Assembly (NCBI GenBank): GCA_900552465.1 | Contig: URZO01000124.1 | Span: 1 to 11,451, forward strand | DNA from: an uncultured Parabacteroides sp. | GTDB lineage: Bacteria; Bacteroidota; Bacteroidia; Bacteroidales; Tannerellaceae | Direction: 5' to 3' | DNA: 11,451 bases | Translations under genes and position numbers: made by a program | In this document: one piece after another, positions 1-6,913 of the stretch | Position numbering within the stretch: position 1 is the stretch's first letter | Layout of the letters: every line of letters starts with the position of its first letter | Notes under the pieces: model-generated | Seen by the model: only the letters and a program-made list of their open reading frames with translations | Databases searched by the model: none | What the model was told of the DNA's origin: nothing

Positions 1-130
1 TTATGGTTCAATATAAAACCTGTTCCGCTGCGATCCCGCGTCGAAGCGCGGGAACGGGATAGTCCAAAACTGGCAAATTGTGAACTCTTCCGTTTTAATG
101 CCTCATAGTTATGATTTTCCTGAACCATAA
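1..130. repeat. Long-range 10-bp inverted repeat at the left edge
   Basis: The first ten bases (TTATGGTTCA) are the exact reverse complement of 121-130 (TGAACCATAA). The right copy overlaps one arm of the hairpin at 99-140. Because the left copy starts at base 1, the repeat may extend beyond the window, possibly as a second copy of the hairpin arm. No open reading frame of note lies between the copies. Function is unknown; candidates are a dispersed intergenic repeat or the end of a small element. Confidence 0.45.
34..53. repeat. GC-rich 7-bp hairpin
   Basis: TCCCGCG (34-40) pairs perfectly with CGCGGGA (47-53) around a six-base loop. The flanks allow alternative pairing (GTTCC at 22-26 with GGAAC at 51-55). 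It lies downstream of the minus-strand manC gene. No T-run follows on either strand, so it is not a standard intrinsic terminator. It could be a structured intergenic repeat. Confidence 0.4.
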
Positions 131-140
131 CTATGAGGCA
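99..140. repeat. Perfect 15-bp inverted repeat (hairpin) downstream of manC
   Basis: Bases 99-113 (TGCCTCATAGTTATG) are the exact reverse complement of 126-140, with a 12-base loop at 114-125. The hairpin starts 17 bases beyond the manC stop codon (157-159, minus strand). In manC orientation it is preceded by a short T-run and followed by TTAAAACGG, so the usual post-stem U-tract is missing. It may stabilise or end the manC transcript by a non-canonical route, or be a dispersed repeat. Confidence 0.6.
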
Positions 141-156
141 CAAAAAGCATACCTTA

Positions 157-1236
157 TCAATTGAATTCCTTACCGAACTTCATCTGGACATCGGCTACAT
201 ATTGTTTGATCCGCTGTTCGTCTTCTTTTTTACAGATCAGAAGGACATTTCCTGATTCGGCCACGATGCAGTCATTGAGTCCTTGTATGACGGCAAGGCG
301 TTTAGGATTGTCGAGTGCAATGATATTGCCGCTACTTTCGTATAACATCGCCTCACTTTTAAGAAGCGCATTGTTTTGTTCGTCTCTCTGAGCGAGGTCA
401 AACAGTGACCCCCATGTCCCGAGATCGGCCCAGCCGAAGTCGACACACAGCATGTAGACATTATCCGCTTTTTCCATAATGCCATAATCAATGGAGATAT
501 TCAGGCAGTAAGGGAAGTTCTCCGCAATGAAACCCCGTTCTTCTGCGGTGTTGAACTTCTCTTTTCCCAGATCGAAACGGAGGGAGATATCCGGAAGGAA
601 TTTTGAGAATGCTTCCAGTATGGAGTTGACATTCCAGACGAAAAGGCCGGAGTTCCAGAAAAACTCGCCGCTCTCCATAAAGACTTTAGCCAGTTCGATG
701 TTAGGCTTTTCTGTGAATGTCTTTACTTTGGTAAATTCGCCCAGCATGACGTCGCTGCTCTGGATGTATCCGTAGCCTGTTTCGGGACGACTTGGCCGGA
801 TACCTAATGTAACCAAGGCGTTATTGTCTTTTACGAAGTCGAGACTCTTTTGTACGTCTTTCAGGAAGACGTCTTCTTTCAGTATCAAATGGTCGGAAGG
901 AGCAACGACAATATTAGCGTTCGGGTTACAAGCCTTGATATGATATGCCGCATAAGCCACACAAGGCGCCGTGTTACGACGTGCCGGTTCCAACAGAATC
1001 TGTCTTTCTTCCAGTTCCGGCAGTTGCTCTTTTACAAGTGATGCGTATTGTTCATTTGTGACGATATAAATATTTTCGACCGGAATAATTTTAGAGAAAC
1101 GATCGAATGTCATCTGCAGTAGCGACCGGCCTGTGCCGAAAAAGTCAAGAAATTGTTTCGGGTAACTTTCTCTGCTGAAAGGCCAGAAGCGGCTACCAAT
1201 CCCGCCGCCCATGATAACACAATAATTATCTTTCAT
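157..1236 (-). CDS. manC: Mannose-1-phosphate guanylyltransferase (short form)
   Basis: A 359-residue cytosolic nucleotidyltransferase that makes GDP-mannose from mannose-1-phosphate and GTP, feeding mannose- and fucose-containing surface glycans. Visible family motifs: the N-terminal nucleotide-binding signature MGGGIGSRFWPFSR (residues 9-22), LLEPARRNTAP (81-91), APSDH (112-116), FTEKP (174-178) and FFWNSG (192-197). Near the end is the W-D-GTW-S segment common to these enzymes. It stops after the nucleotidyltransferase fold, so it lacks the C-terminal cupin-type mannose-6-phosphate isomerase domain of the long bifunctional forms; isomerisation must be done elsewhere. The ATG at 1236 sits about 33 bases after a good promoter element. 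No polysaccharide cluster surrounds it in this window. A related sugar-1-phosphate nucleotidyltransferase is the only realistic alternative. Confidence 0.93.
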   Translation of the reverse strand: MKDNYCVIMGGGIGSRFWPFSRESYPKQFLDFFGTGRSLLQMTFDRFSKIIPVENIYIVTNEQYASLVKEQLPELEERQILLEPARRNTAPCVAYAAYHIKACNPNANIVVAPSDHLILKEDVFLKDVQKSLDFVKDNNALVTLGIRPSRPETGYGYIQSSDVMLGEFTKVKTFTEKPNIELAKVFMESGEFFWNSGLFVWNVNSILEAFSKFLPDISLRFDLGKEKFNTAEERGFIAENFPYCLNISIDYGIMEKADNVYMLCVDFGWADLGTWGSLFDLAQRDEQNNALLKSEAMLYESSGNIIALDNPKRLAVIQGLNDCIVAESGNVLLICKKEDEQRIKQYVADVQMKFGKEFN

Positions 1237-1268
1237 GATGATTCAGGTTGTTTTTTAGTTTACTCTTA

Positions 1269-1276
1269 CAAAGTTA
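1269..1276 (-). promoter_or_regulatory. Probable -7 element of the manC promoter
   Basis: On the minus strand the sequence reads TAACTTTG, an exact match to the Bacteroidetes -7 consensus TAnnTTTG. It ends 32 bases upstream of the manC start codon, leaving a short leader. No clear TTTG is visible at the -33 position, so the call rests on the -7 box and its placement. Confidence 0.55.
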
Positions 1277-1347
1277 ACGAAATATTCCGGTATTTAGTCT
1301 GCCTTCAGATACTAAGAAGATATAAAATGAAAAAAAAGCAACAAACC

Positions 1348-1378
1348 CTTGCAGGTTTAAAAATAATGCCTACCTTTG
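1348..1378 (+). promoter_or_regulatory. Bacteroidetes-type promoter of tRNA-Leu
   Basis: TACCTTTG at 1371-1378 fits the -7 consensus TAnnTTTG. CTTG at 1348-1351 lies 19 bases upstream, at the spacing expected for the -33 element. Predicted initiation is around 1384-1388, about 12-16 bases before the mature tRNA 5' end, which suits a single tRNA unit with a short 5' leader. Confidence 0.75.
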
Positions 1379-1399
1379 CAACGCATTTCAGAAATGAAT

Positions 1400-1483
1400 G
1401 CCCAGATGGCGGAATTGGTAGACGCGCTGGTCTCAAACACCAGTGGATTCACTTCCATGCCGGTTCGATCCCGGCTCTGGGTA
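1400..1483 (+). tRNA. tRNA-Leu, anticodon CAA
   Basis: The full class II cloverleaf can be folded by eye. The acceptor stem is GCCCAGA (1400-1406) with TCTGGGT (1476-1482), closed by a G-U pair at position 1:72. The D stem is GCG/CGC (1409-1411 with 1423-1425). The anticodon stem is CTGGT/ACCAG (1427-1431 with 1439-1443) with loop CTCAAAC, giving anticodon CAA at 1434-1436, which reads UUG. The long variable arm is TGGA/TCCA (1444-1457). The T arm is GCCGG/CCGGC around TTCGATC (1459-1475). Discriminator A is at 1483, as expected for leucine tRNA. The following bases are CCG, so the 3' CCA is not encoded and must be added by nucleotidyltransferase. Confidence 0.97.
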
Positions 1484-1493
1484 CCGTGAAGTT

Positions 1494-1529
1494 AAAAAGC
1501 TTAATTGAGTAATCGATTAAGCTTTTTTT
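1494..1529 (+). terminator. Intrinsic terminator after tRNA-Leu
   Basis: Bases 1494-1508 pair with 1513-1527 as a 15-bp stem with one T-G wobble (1506/1515) and a four-base loop GTAA. The descending arm merges into a run of seven T (1523-1529). It begins 11 bases after the tRNA. The stem is A/T-rich but long. It ends only 27 bases before the next gene's ATG. Confidence 0.88.
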
Positions 1530-1556
1530 GTATACAGATTGATTTCCCCTGAAGTT

Positions 1557-2354
1557 ATGAATAAACAAAAAGTGGCTTTGGTTCTTTCGACCGGTGGAGC
1601 GCGTGGAATAGCCCATATTGGTGTGATTGAAGAATTGGAAAGGCAGGGATATGAAATATCGTCGATAGCCGGGTGCTCGATGGGCGCTCTGGTTGGGGCG
1701 GCCTATGCCACGGGTAATTTGCAGAAATGCAAAGAGGCTTTGTGTGAACTCGATTTACGCCGGATATGGAGGCTGCTGGATATTAGCTTTTCGAAGAAAG
1801 GCTTTCTGAAGGGAGATAAGATATTGAAAGAGTTGGAAAGGATTATGCCGGACTTGAATATCGAAGATTTATCGCTCCCTTATACGGCTGTTGCGACAAA
1901 TCTGCTGACAGACAGCGAGGTTGTCTTTGAACAAGGCAGTCTCTATGAAGCTGTCCGGGCATCCATTTCGTTGCCTCTGGTTTTTAAGCCTGTTGAGAAA
2001 GAGGGCATGCTCCTGGTAGACGGTGGAATCAGCAATCCTTTACCTTTGTCGCGGGTGAAACGTACGGAAGGCGATTTATTGGTAGCTGTCATTGCTGGGG
2101 CTCCTGAAGAAAGGACTTCCGGTAATCCCAGGCTGCTTAAAAATAATAAATACTCTCTTCTGATAGAATCTCTGACCACTCTTGTGCAGCGGCTGATCGG
2201 GTGCTCCGTGTCGGCCTGGCAGCCGGATATTGTGATACGTGTGCCGGGAAGGAAATACAGTCTGTTGCAATTCAATAAAGCCGTCGGAATGATAGAAGAA
2301 GGTGCGGAAGCAACCCGAAGAGCATTACAGAAAGTAGAAGAATTGAAAAAGTAA
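1557..2354 (+). CDS. Patatin-like phospholipase (RssA/NTE-type family)
   Basis: A 265-residue patatin-fold hydrolase, probably cytosolic since there is no signal peptide or TM segment. The catalytic dyad and oxyanion hole are intact: glycine-rich loop STGGARG (11-17), nucleophile elbow GCSMG with Ser41, and DGG with catalytic Asp155 (LVDGGISNP). Such enzymes act as acyl hydrolases on phospholipids or lysophospholipids; the actual substrate cannot be read from sequence. Length matches the small bacterial single-domain members. I chose ATG 1557 because the alternative in-frame TTG at 1539 lies within 10 bases of the tRNA terminator and adds six residues ahead of the usual MNKQKVALVLS-type start. 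Only 27 bases separate the gene from the terminator and no clear promoter is visible there. A 16-base gap to the next gene suggests co-transcription with the acyltransferase. Confidence 0.9.
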   Translation: MNKQKVALVLSTGGARGIAHIGVIEELERQGYEISSIAGCSMGALVGAAYATGNLQKCKEALCELDLRRIWRLLDISFSKKGFLKGDKILKELERIMPDLNIEDLSLPYTAVATNLLTDSEVVFEQGSLYEAVRASISLPLVFKPVEKEGMLLVDGGISNPLPLSRVKRTEGDLLVAVIAGAPEERTSGNPRLLKNNKYSLLIESLTTLVQRLIGCSVSAWQPDIVIRVPGRKYSLLQFNKAVGMIEEGAEATRRALQKVEELKK

Positions 2355-2370
2355 ATAAATATCTAATATC

Positions 2371-3537
2371 ATGATGATGCAGAGTCAGAATCCGGCCATT
2401 CGCCAATCGGGACATGTCGTTTGGCTCGATGTAGTACGTTTTGTTGCCATGTTTACCGTGGTTTGTTGCCATTGCGCGGACCCGTTTAATTTCTATCCGG
2501 GCGAGCCGCCTGCCAATATCGAACAGATCAAATTCTGGGGAGCTGCCTATGGATCCTTTCTTCGCCCTTGCGTGCCCCTGTTTGTGATGATTACCGGAGC
2601 TTTGCTGTTGCCGGTTCGTGGCGATACGTCGGTTTTCTACAAGAAAAGAATCAGCCGTGTCTTCTGGCCCTTCCTGATCTGGTCGGTTATTTATAACCTT
2701 TTTCCCTGGATAACGGGATTGCTCGGCTTTTCTCCGGATGTGATCCTGAACTTTTTTCCTTATTCGGGCGAGGAGGTCACCCGTCAGTCGTTGGCTGTTT
2801 CCCTGAAATATATTGCTGAGATTCCGCAGAATTTCTCAATCGTGGATGTGCACATGTGGTATATTTATTTGCTGATCGGCCTCTATCTTTATATGCCTAT
2901 TTTTTCTGCCTGGGTGGAGAAAGCTTCTGAGCGAGCCAAGCTGTGGTTCCTGATTGCCTGGGGCGTGACGACGTTACTGCCTTACTACTATCAGTTTGTT
3001 TCGCCTTATATCTGGGGCGGTTGTTCCTGGAACTCCTTTAATATGTTGTATTATTTTGCCGGATTCAACGGGTATCTGTTGTTGGGACATTATCTGCGTA
3101 ATCGTGATTGGGAGTTGGGCCGGATTCTGGCATTCGGCATCCCGATGTTTCTGGTTGGTTATGCCGTGACCTTCTTTGGCTTCCGGTATGTTACGGCATT
3201 GCCGGAATACAGCGAAGAGTTGCTGGAGCTGTTCTTCACTTATTGCTCCCTGAATGTCGTGATGATGACTATCCCGCTTTTCCTGCTCGCCAAGAAAGTG
3301 AAAGTGCGTTCCGAAAGGGTGAAAAGCCTGCTGGCAAACCTGACAACTTGCGGGTTCGGCATCTATATGATACATTATTTCTTCACCGGTCCAGGTGTTG
3401 TGCTGATGCGTGATTTGGGTGTGCCGGTAGCTTTGCAGATACCGGCAGCAGCTGTTGTCGCGTTCAGCGTTTCATGGCTGATTGTGTATGCGATTAACCG
3501 GTTGATGGGCAAAAGGGCCCGTTATATCGTCGGGTAA
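2371..3537 (+). CDS. Membrane-bound acyltransferase, AT3 (acyltransferase family 3)
   Basis: A 388-residue polytopic inner-membrane protein of the AT3 family (OafA/WecH-like), which usually O-acetylates surface glycans or other envelope molecules using a cytosolic acyl donor. The first TM helix carries the family R-x10-H signature: Arg23 and His34 in WLDVVRFVAMF...CCHC. Other hydrophobic segments fall at about 58-80, 95-118, 163-182 and 190-210, with several more to the C-terminus, including GFGIYMIHYFF typical of the last part of the family. There is no C-terminal SGNH domain, so it is the short WecH-like form. The start is a run of three ATG codons (2371, 2374, 2377), so the exact first residue is uncertain by two. 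It follows the patatin gene by 16 bases. The acceptor is unknown; the hydrolase partner is a hint toward envelope lipid or glycan modification, not proof. Confidence 0.87.
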   Translation: MMMQSQNPAIRQSGHVVWLDVVRFVAMFTVVCCHCADPFNFYPGEPPANIEQIKFWGAAYGSFLRPCVPLFVMITGALLLPVRGDTSVFYKKRISRVFWPFLIWSVIYNLFPWITGLLGFSPDVILNFFPYSGEEVTRQSLAVSLKYIAEIPQNFSIVDVHMWYIYLLIGLYLYMPIFSAWVEKASERAKLWFLIAWGVTTLLPYYYQFVSPYIWGGCSWNSFNMLYYFAGFNGYLLLGHYLRNRDWELGRILAFGIPMFLVGYAVTFFGFRYVTALPEYSEELLELFFTYCSLNVVMMTIPLFLLAKKVKVRSERVKSLLANLTTCGFGIYMIHYFFTGPGVVLMRDLGVPVALQIPAAAVVAFSVSWLIVYAINRLMGKRARYIVG

Positions 3538-3565
3538 TAGATGGCTTATTGATATTTTATGTCCT

Positions 3566-3583
3566 AAAGTTTTGTCGTTGGGA
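3566..3583 (+). promoter_or_regulatory. Upstream motif shared with the second kinase gene
   Basis: The 18 bases AAAGTTTTGTCGTTGGGA match 6849-6867 (AAAGTCTTTGCCCTTGGGA) at 16 positions with one gap. Both copies cover the promoter region of a sensor kinase gene, which suggests a common regulator or autoregulation. The distance from the motif to the -7 box differs (9 versus 15 bases), so chance resemblance of -33 regions is possible. Confidence 0.35.
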
Positions 3584-3600
3584 ATAAATCAATACCTTTG
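3571..3600 (+). promoter_or_regulatory. Promoter of the hybrid sensor kinase gene
   Basis: TTTG (3571-3574), an 18-base spacer and TACCTTTG (3593-3600) fit the Bacteroidetes -33/-7 pattern, with the same -7 box as the tRNA promoter. This predicts a 5' leader of roughly 60 bases before ATG 3666. A second possible -7 box, TAACTTTG, lies at 3611-3618 but has no matching -33 element. The 3538-3665 gap shows no intrinsic terminator after the acyltransferase gene. Confidence 0.7.
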
Positions 3601-3665
3601 TCGCTCTTATTAACTTTGATTTTCATAGGTTTTTTGTATAATTAATCTTGGATAAAAGGGACGAC

Positions 3666-6600
3666 ATGAATTTGTTACATCGTTATAGTCGCTTTTTGTT
3701 AACCTGCTTAGTGGCATTGGTATCGTTAACAACAGTCTTTGCTTCTCCCGCGACAAAGCAGTCGGATTATGTTCTCATCATAAATTCTTATACCGAATCA
3801 ACTCCCTGGAGCCGGGTTTTTACAACTCCTGTCTATGAGCGTATGATTACGGATAATGACAGCATTAATGCTTATACCGAGCATATGGATGTGATGCTGA
3901 TGAAAACGGAGGAAGATGTAAATGCCTTTATAGATGAATTATCCGGAAAATATAAGGAGAAACCTCCTGTAATGATTGTCCTTTTAGGGAACAGTTCGTA
4001 TGTCTTGCTGCGGGATGAACTGGCGCGGCGTTGGGGAAATGAAATACCGCTTCTGTTCTGCGTCGAAAAAGATTATATCTGTCCGAGCAGTTATTATCTG
4101 TCGAAGCAGGCTTGTCCGGTTGATGAGAGGATACAACTTGGGGATATTGTCAAAAGTCGTAAGAATCTGACCGTTGTATATGTCCCGGAATATATTAGTG
4201 AGACGATCTCCTTAATGAAACGGTGTCTTCCGGATATGAACCGTCTGTTGTTCCTTGTAGATAAACGATATATCAGCGCCCAGAACCAAAGTACATTGGA
4301 GAACGTGATGCAGGCATTTCCTGAAGTGAAGCTGGAAACACTGACTGCCGGAGAAATGCAGACGGATGAGTTGATCAATGTTTTGCAGAGTTCGGGCCCC
4401 AATACCGGAATCCTCTATTATTCATGGACATTGATGAAGACGCGGGGGAGGAATACAATGTTGAGCTCTGATACCTATCGGATGTTAAGTTCCTGCACCA
4501 ATCTTCCGATATTTACACTGAACGATATGGATATAGTGGAAAATGGCATGATTGGCGGTTACTATTATCCGGCAGCCAAGATATCTTCCCTTTTGTTCAA
4601 GACAATAGACGAACTGTTAAAAGGTAAAATATATGATGTGGTCATCATGCCGGACGGCCCTTATCCGGTATTGAATTACCAGGTCCTCGACAGATTGAAT
4701 ATCCCATTGGAGGCTTGCCCGCCCGATACGGTTTTTTATATGAAGCCTCCTACGTTCTGGGAGCAATACGGTACATACGTTTATGCAGGTGGGACTGTAT
4801 TAATCTTCCTGTTGTTGATCCTTGTTTTCAGAATCTTAAGTTTAAGTGCGAAACGGCAGTTTCAGGAAAAGGAACTGAAACTGATGAGCAGCTATAGCCG
4901 TCTGGTCAAAAACATGCCGATTTGCTACATGAAGCAACGCGTGATATTTGGTCCTGACGGTACTCCTGTCGACTATATAATAAAGGATATAAATCCGGAG
5001 TTTGAAATGCGATTAGGAACGAATGCGCTTTTTGTCGGAAAGAAAGGTTCAGAGTTACCAAATCAGCAGTTGGGGCAATATCTGAATGTGTGCAATCTGG
5101 TCCTGGGGCAGAATAAGAAAGTGAGTACGCAGTATTATATCGAGTCGGCAGACCGTTATTTCAGCGTGATGATTATTTCAGCCAGCGAACAGGATTGTGT
5201 GGATCTTTTCATGGTCGATACAAGCGAGCTATTCAAGGCACAGCAATTGTTGCGCACTGTTAATAAGAAATTGTCGATGTCCCTGGACGTTGCAAACGTT
5301 ATTCCCTGGAAATGGGATCTGGAGAAAAAGACAATCCTTTGCGATGTAAGCCGGGAAGCCAATTTAAGCGCTTCCGACTTGTTTGATGAAAATCAATTGA
5401 GCGTACCGGAGGCTGATTATTTCTCTAAAATATTCAAGAGCGACCGGAAGAAAGTGAGAGAGGCTTATCAGTCATTGATAGCCGGGACTATTGATAAGGT
5501 AAGAGAAGAGTACCGTGTTTACAACCCCGAAAAAGGCGTGCATGGCTTCGATTGGGTGGAAGCGCGTGCGACCATAGATAAGAGGGATGAAGAGGGGCAC
5601 CCTCTTTCGTTGATCGGTTCTTCCCTGATTATAACCGATCGTAAAGCCATAGAGCGGGAATTGATCGATGCAAAGAACAAAGCGGAAGAATCTAACCGCC
5701 TGAAATCGGCATTCCTGGCTAATATGAGCCATGAGATCCGTACTCCTCTTAATGCAATTGTCGGTTTCTCCAATGTCTTGGCGACAACGGACGAACAGGA
5801 CGAAAAAGAAGAATATATAAGTATTATAGAGAATAATAATGCACTTCTTCTCCAGTTGATAAGCGATATTCTGGACCTCTCGAAGATTGAAGCCGGAACA
5901 TTGGAGTTTATCTATTCGGATGTCGATATCAACAATCTGTTGTATGAATTTGAACGGATGATGCAGCCTCGTGCGGCGAAAGATGTGAAAGTGCAGTTTG
6001 AGCAACGGGCCGAAGAATGTTATGTCTCTGTTCCAAAGAATCGTTTGATGCAGGTTTTGACCAACCTGACGACAAATGCGATTAAGTTTACGACGGAAGG
6101 TAGTATCCGCTTTGGCTATACCCGGGAACGTGATAATTTATTGCGATTCTATGTGACGGATACCGGTTGTGGAATTGCAGAAGATATGCAGGCAAAGATA
6201 TTCGAGCGTTTTGTCAAATTGAACGCTTTTGCCCAGGGGACGGGTCTTGGCCTCTCTATCTGCCAGATGATTATCAGCCACCTGGGAGGCGAACTCGGGG
6301 TGGAATCGAAGGAAGGAAAAGGAACGACATTCTGGTTTACCTTCCCTTGTTCTCCTGCCAACAAGCCGGAAAGGCAGCACCACCAATTTGAGAAGAAAAA
6401 GGTAGAGAAAGACAGGCTAACCGTTTTGATTGCCGAGGATAATGTCGGTAACTTTAAATTATTCGAATCGATTCTGAAACATGAATATACATTACTCCAT
6501 GCGTGGAACGGGAAGGAGGCTGTCGAACTATTTAAAGAATTCGGGCCTCATATTATCCTGATGGATATCAATATGCCGGAAATGAATGGTTATGAGGCAA

Positions 6601-6785
6601 CTGCCGAAATCCGCAAAATCTCGGCAGAGGTCCCAATCATCGCTGTGACAGCTTATGCTTTCGCTTCGGACGAGCAGCGGATTATGAATGGGGGCTTCGA
6701 CGCCTACACAGCCAAACCTCTTAACGCGTCGGCATTGAAACAGCAGATGGGAGATTTGTTGAGCAAACGACTGTTTTTTGTTTAA
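3666..6785 (+). CDS. Hybrid sensor histidine kinase with periplasmic binding-protein-like sensor and receiver
   Basis: A 1039-residue inner-membrane kinase. Order: signal peptide (1-26, hydrophobic FLLTCLVALVSLTTVFA); periplasmic domain about 29-368 resembling ABC substrate-binding proteins (PF04392-like), ending in a conserved KPPTFWEQY stretch before the membrane; TM 372-393; two PAS-like domains (about 407-525 and 536-655); HisKA with phospho-acceptor His689 in SHEIRTPL; HATPase with N box from Asn792, DTGCG (832-836) and GTGLGLS (858-864); receiver about 918-1033 with phospho-acceptor Asp967 in LMDINMP. All catalytic motifs are intact. There is no HPt or DNA-binding domain, so the output must go elsewhere. 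I chose ATG 3666, preceded by AAAGGGA, over TTG 3648 (six more residues) because it gives a compact signal peptide. The ligand is unknown; the nearby sugar permease suggests a small solute. The next gene encodes a paralogue. Confidence 0.9.
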   Translation: MNLLHRYSRFLLTCLVALVSLTTVFASPATKQSDYVLIINSYTESTPWSRVFTTPVYERMITDNDSINAYTEHMDVMLMKTEEDVNAFIDELSGKYKEKPPVMIVLLGNSSYVLLRDELARRWGNEIPLLFCVEKDYICPSSYYLSKQACPVDERIQLGDIVKSRKNLTVVYVPEYISETISLMKRCLPDMNRLLFLVDKRYISAQNQSTLENVMQAFPEVKLETLTAGEMQTDELINVLQSSGPNTGILYYSWTLMKTRGRNTMLSSDTYRMLSSCTNLPIFTLNDMDIVENGMIGGYYYPAAKISSLLFKTIDELLKGKIYDVVIMPDGPYPVLNYQVLDRLNIPLEACPPDTVFYMKPPTFWEQYGTYVYAGGTVLIFLLLILVFRILSLSAKRQFQEKELKLMSSYSRLVKNMPICYMKQRVIFGPDGTPVDYIIKDINPEFEMRLGTNALFVGKKGSELPNQQLGQYLNVCNLVLGQNKKVSTQYYIESADRYFSVMIISASEQDCVDLFMVDTSELFKAQQLLRTVNKKLSMSLDVANVIPWKWDLEKKTILCDVSREANLSASDLFDENQLSVPEADYFSKIFKSDRKKVREAYQSLIAGTIDKVREEYRVYNPEKGVHGFDWVEARATIDKRDEEGHPLSLIGSSLIITDRKAIERELIDAKNKAEESNRLKSAFLANMSHEIRTPLNAIVGFSNVLATTDEQDEKEEYISIIENNNALLLQLISDILDLSKIEAGTLEFIYSDVDINNLLYEFERMMQPRAAKDVKVQFEQRAEECYVSVPKNRLMQVLTNLTTNAIKFTTEGSIRFGYTRERDNLLRFYVTDTGCGIAEDMQAKIFERFVKLNAFAQGTGLGLSICQMIISHLGGELGVESKEGKGTTFWFTFPCSPANKPERQHHQFEKKKVEKDRLTVLIAEDNVGNFKLFESILKHEYTLLHAWNGKEAVELFKEFGPHIILMDINMPEMNGYEATAEIRKISAEVPIIAVTAYAFASDEQRIMNGGFDAYTAKPLNASALKQQMGDLLSKRLFFV

Positions 6786-6806
6786 TACTTTTGGGGTGCC
6801 GGTGAG

Positions 6807-6851
6807 TTTGTAAATGTCGTGAATTTATTTGAAGAGCTGTTCATTTACAAA
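6807..6851. repeat. 10-bp inverted repeat upstream of the second kinase promoter
   Basis: TTTGTAAATG (6807-6816) is the exact reverse complement of CATTTACAAA (6842-6851), with a 25-base spacer. The right arm overlaps the start of the motif shared with 3566-3583 and ends just before the -33 region of the second kinase promoter. The arms are centred 35 bp apart. It could be a two-site operator or a weak hairpin at the end of the first kinase transcript. No T-run follows, so it is not an intrinsic terminator. Confidence 0.45.
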
Positions 6852-6867
6852 GTCTTTGCCCTTGGGA
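6849..6867 (+). promoter_or_regulatory. Second copy of the shared kinase-promoter motif
   Basis: AAAGTCTTTGCCCTTGGGA resembles 3566-3583 at 16 positions with one gap. Here its TTG (6862-6864) sits at the -33 position, while in the first copy the TTTG does. It overlaps the right arm of the inverted repeat ending at 6851. The proposal of a common regulator is inference. Confidence 0.35.
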
Positions 6868-6890
6868 TACGAAAAAAAACTGTACTTTTG
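6862..6890 (+). promoter_or_regulatory. Promoter of the second sensor kinase gene
   Basis: TTG (6862-6864), an 18-base spacer rich in A, and TACTTTTG (6883-6890) match the Bacteroidetes pattern. Initiation is expected near 6896-6900, leaving a leader of only about 15 bases before ATG 6914. The second kinase, and the transporter behind it, can therefore be expressed separately from the first kinase. Confidence 0.65.
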
Positions 6891-6913
6891 CGGATAAGAG
6901 TTATAAGAGTAGA

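Noticed and set aside
99..140. Hairpin as a standard intrinsic terminator of manC
   Set aside because: The stem is strong, but no U-tract follows it in the manC direction (TTAAAACGG) or in the opposite direction (CAAAAAG).
1153..1512. 119-codon forward open frame spanning the manC start region and the tRNA
   Set aside because: Its C-terminal part (DGGIGRRAGLKHQ) is the well-known spurious translation of tRNA-Leu; the frame also overlaps manC on the other strand and the tRNA terminator.
3648..3665. TTG start for the hybrid kinase (six extra residues, MDKRDD)
   Set aside because: ATG 3666 has a purine-rich AAAGGGA upstream and gives a cleaner signal peptide; the TTG start is possible but weaker.
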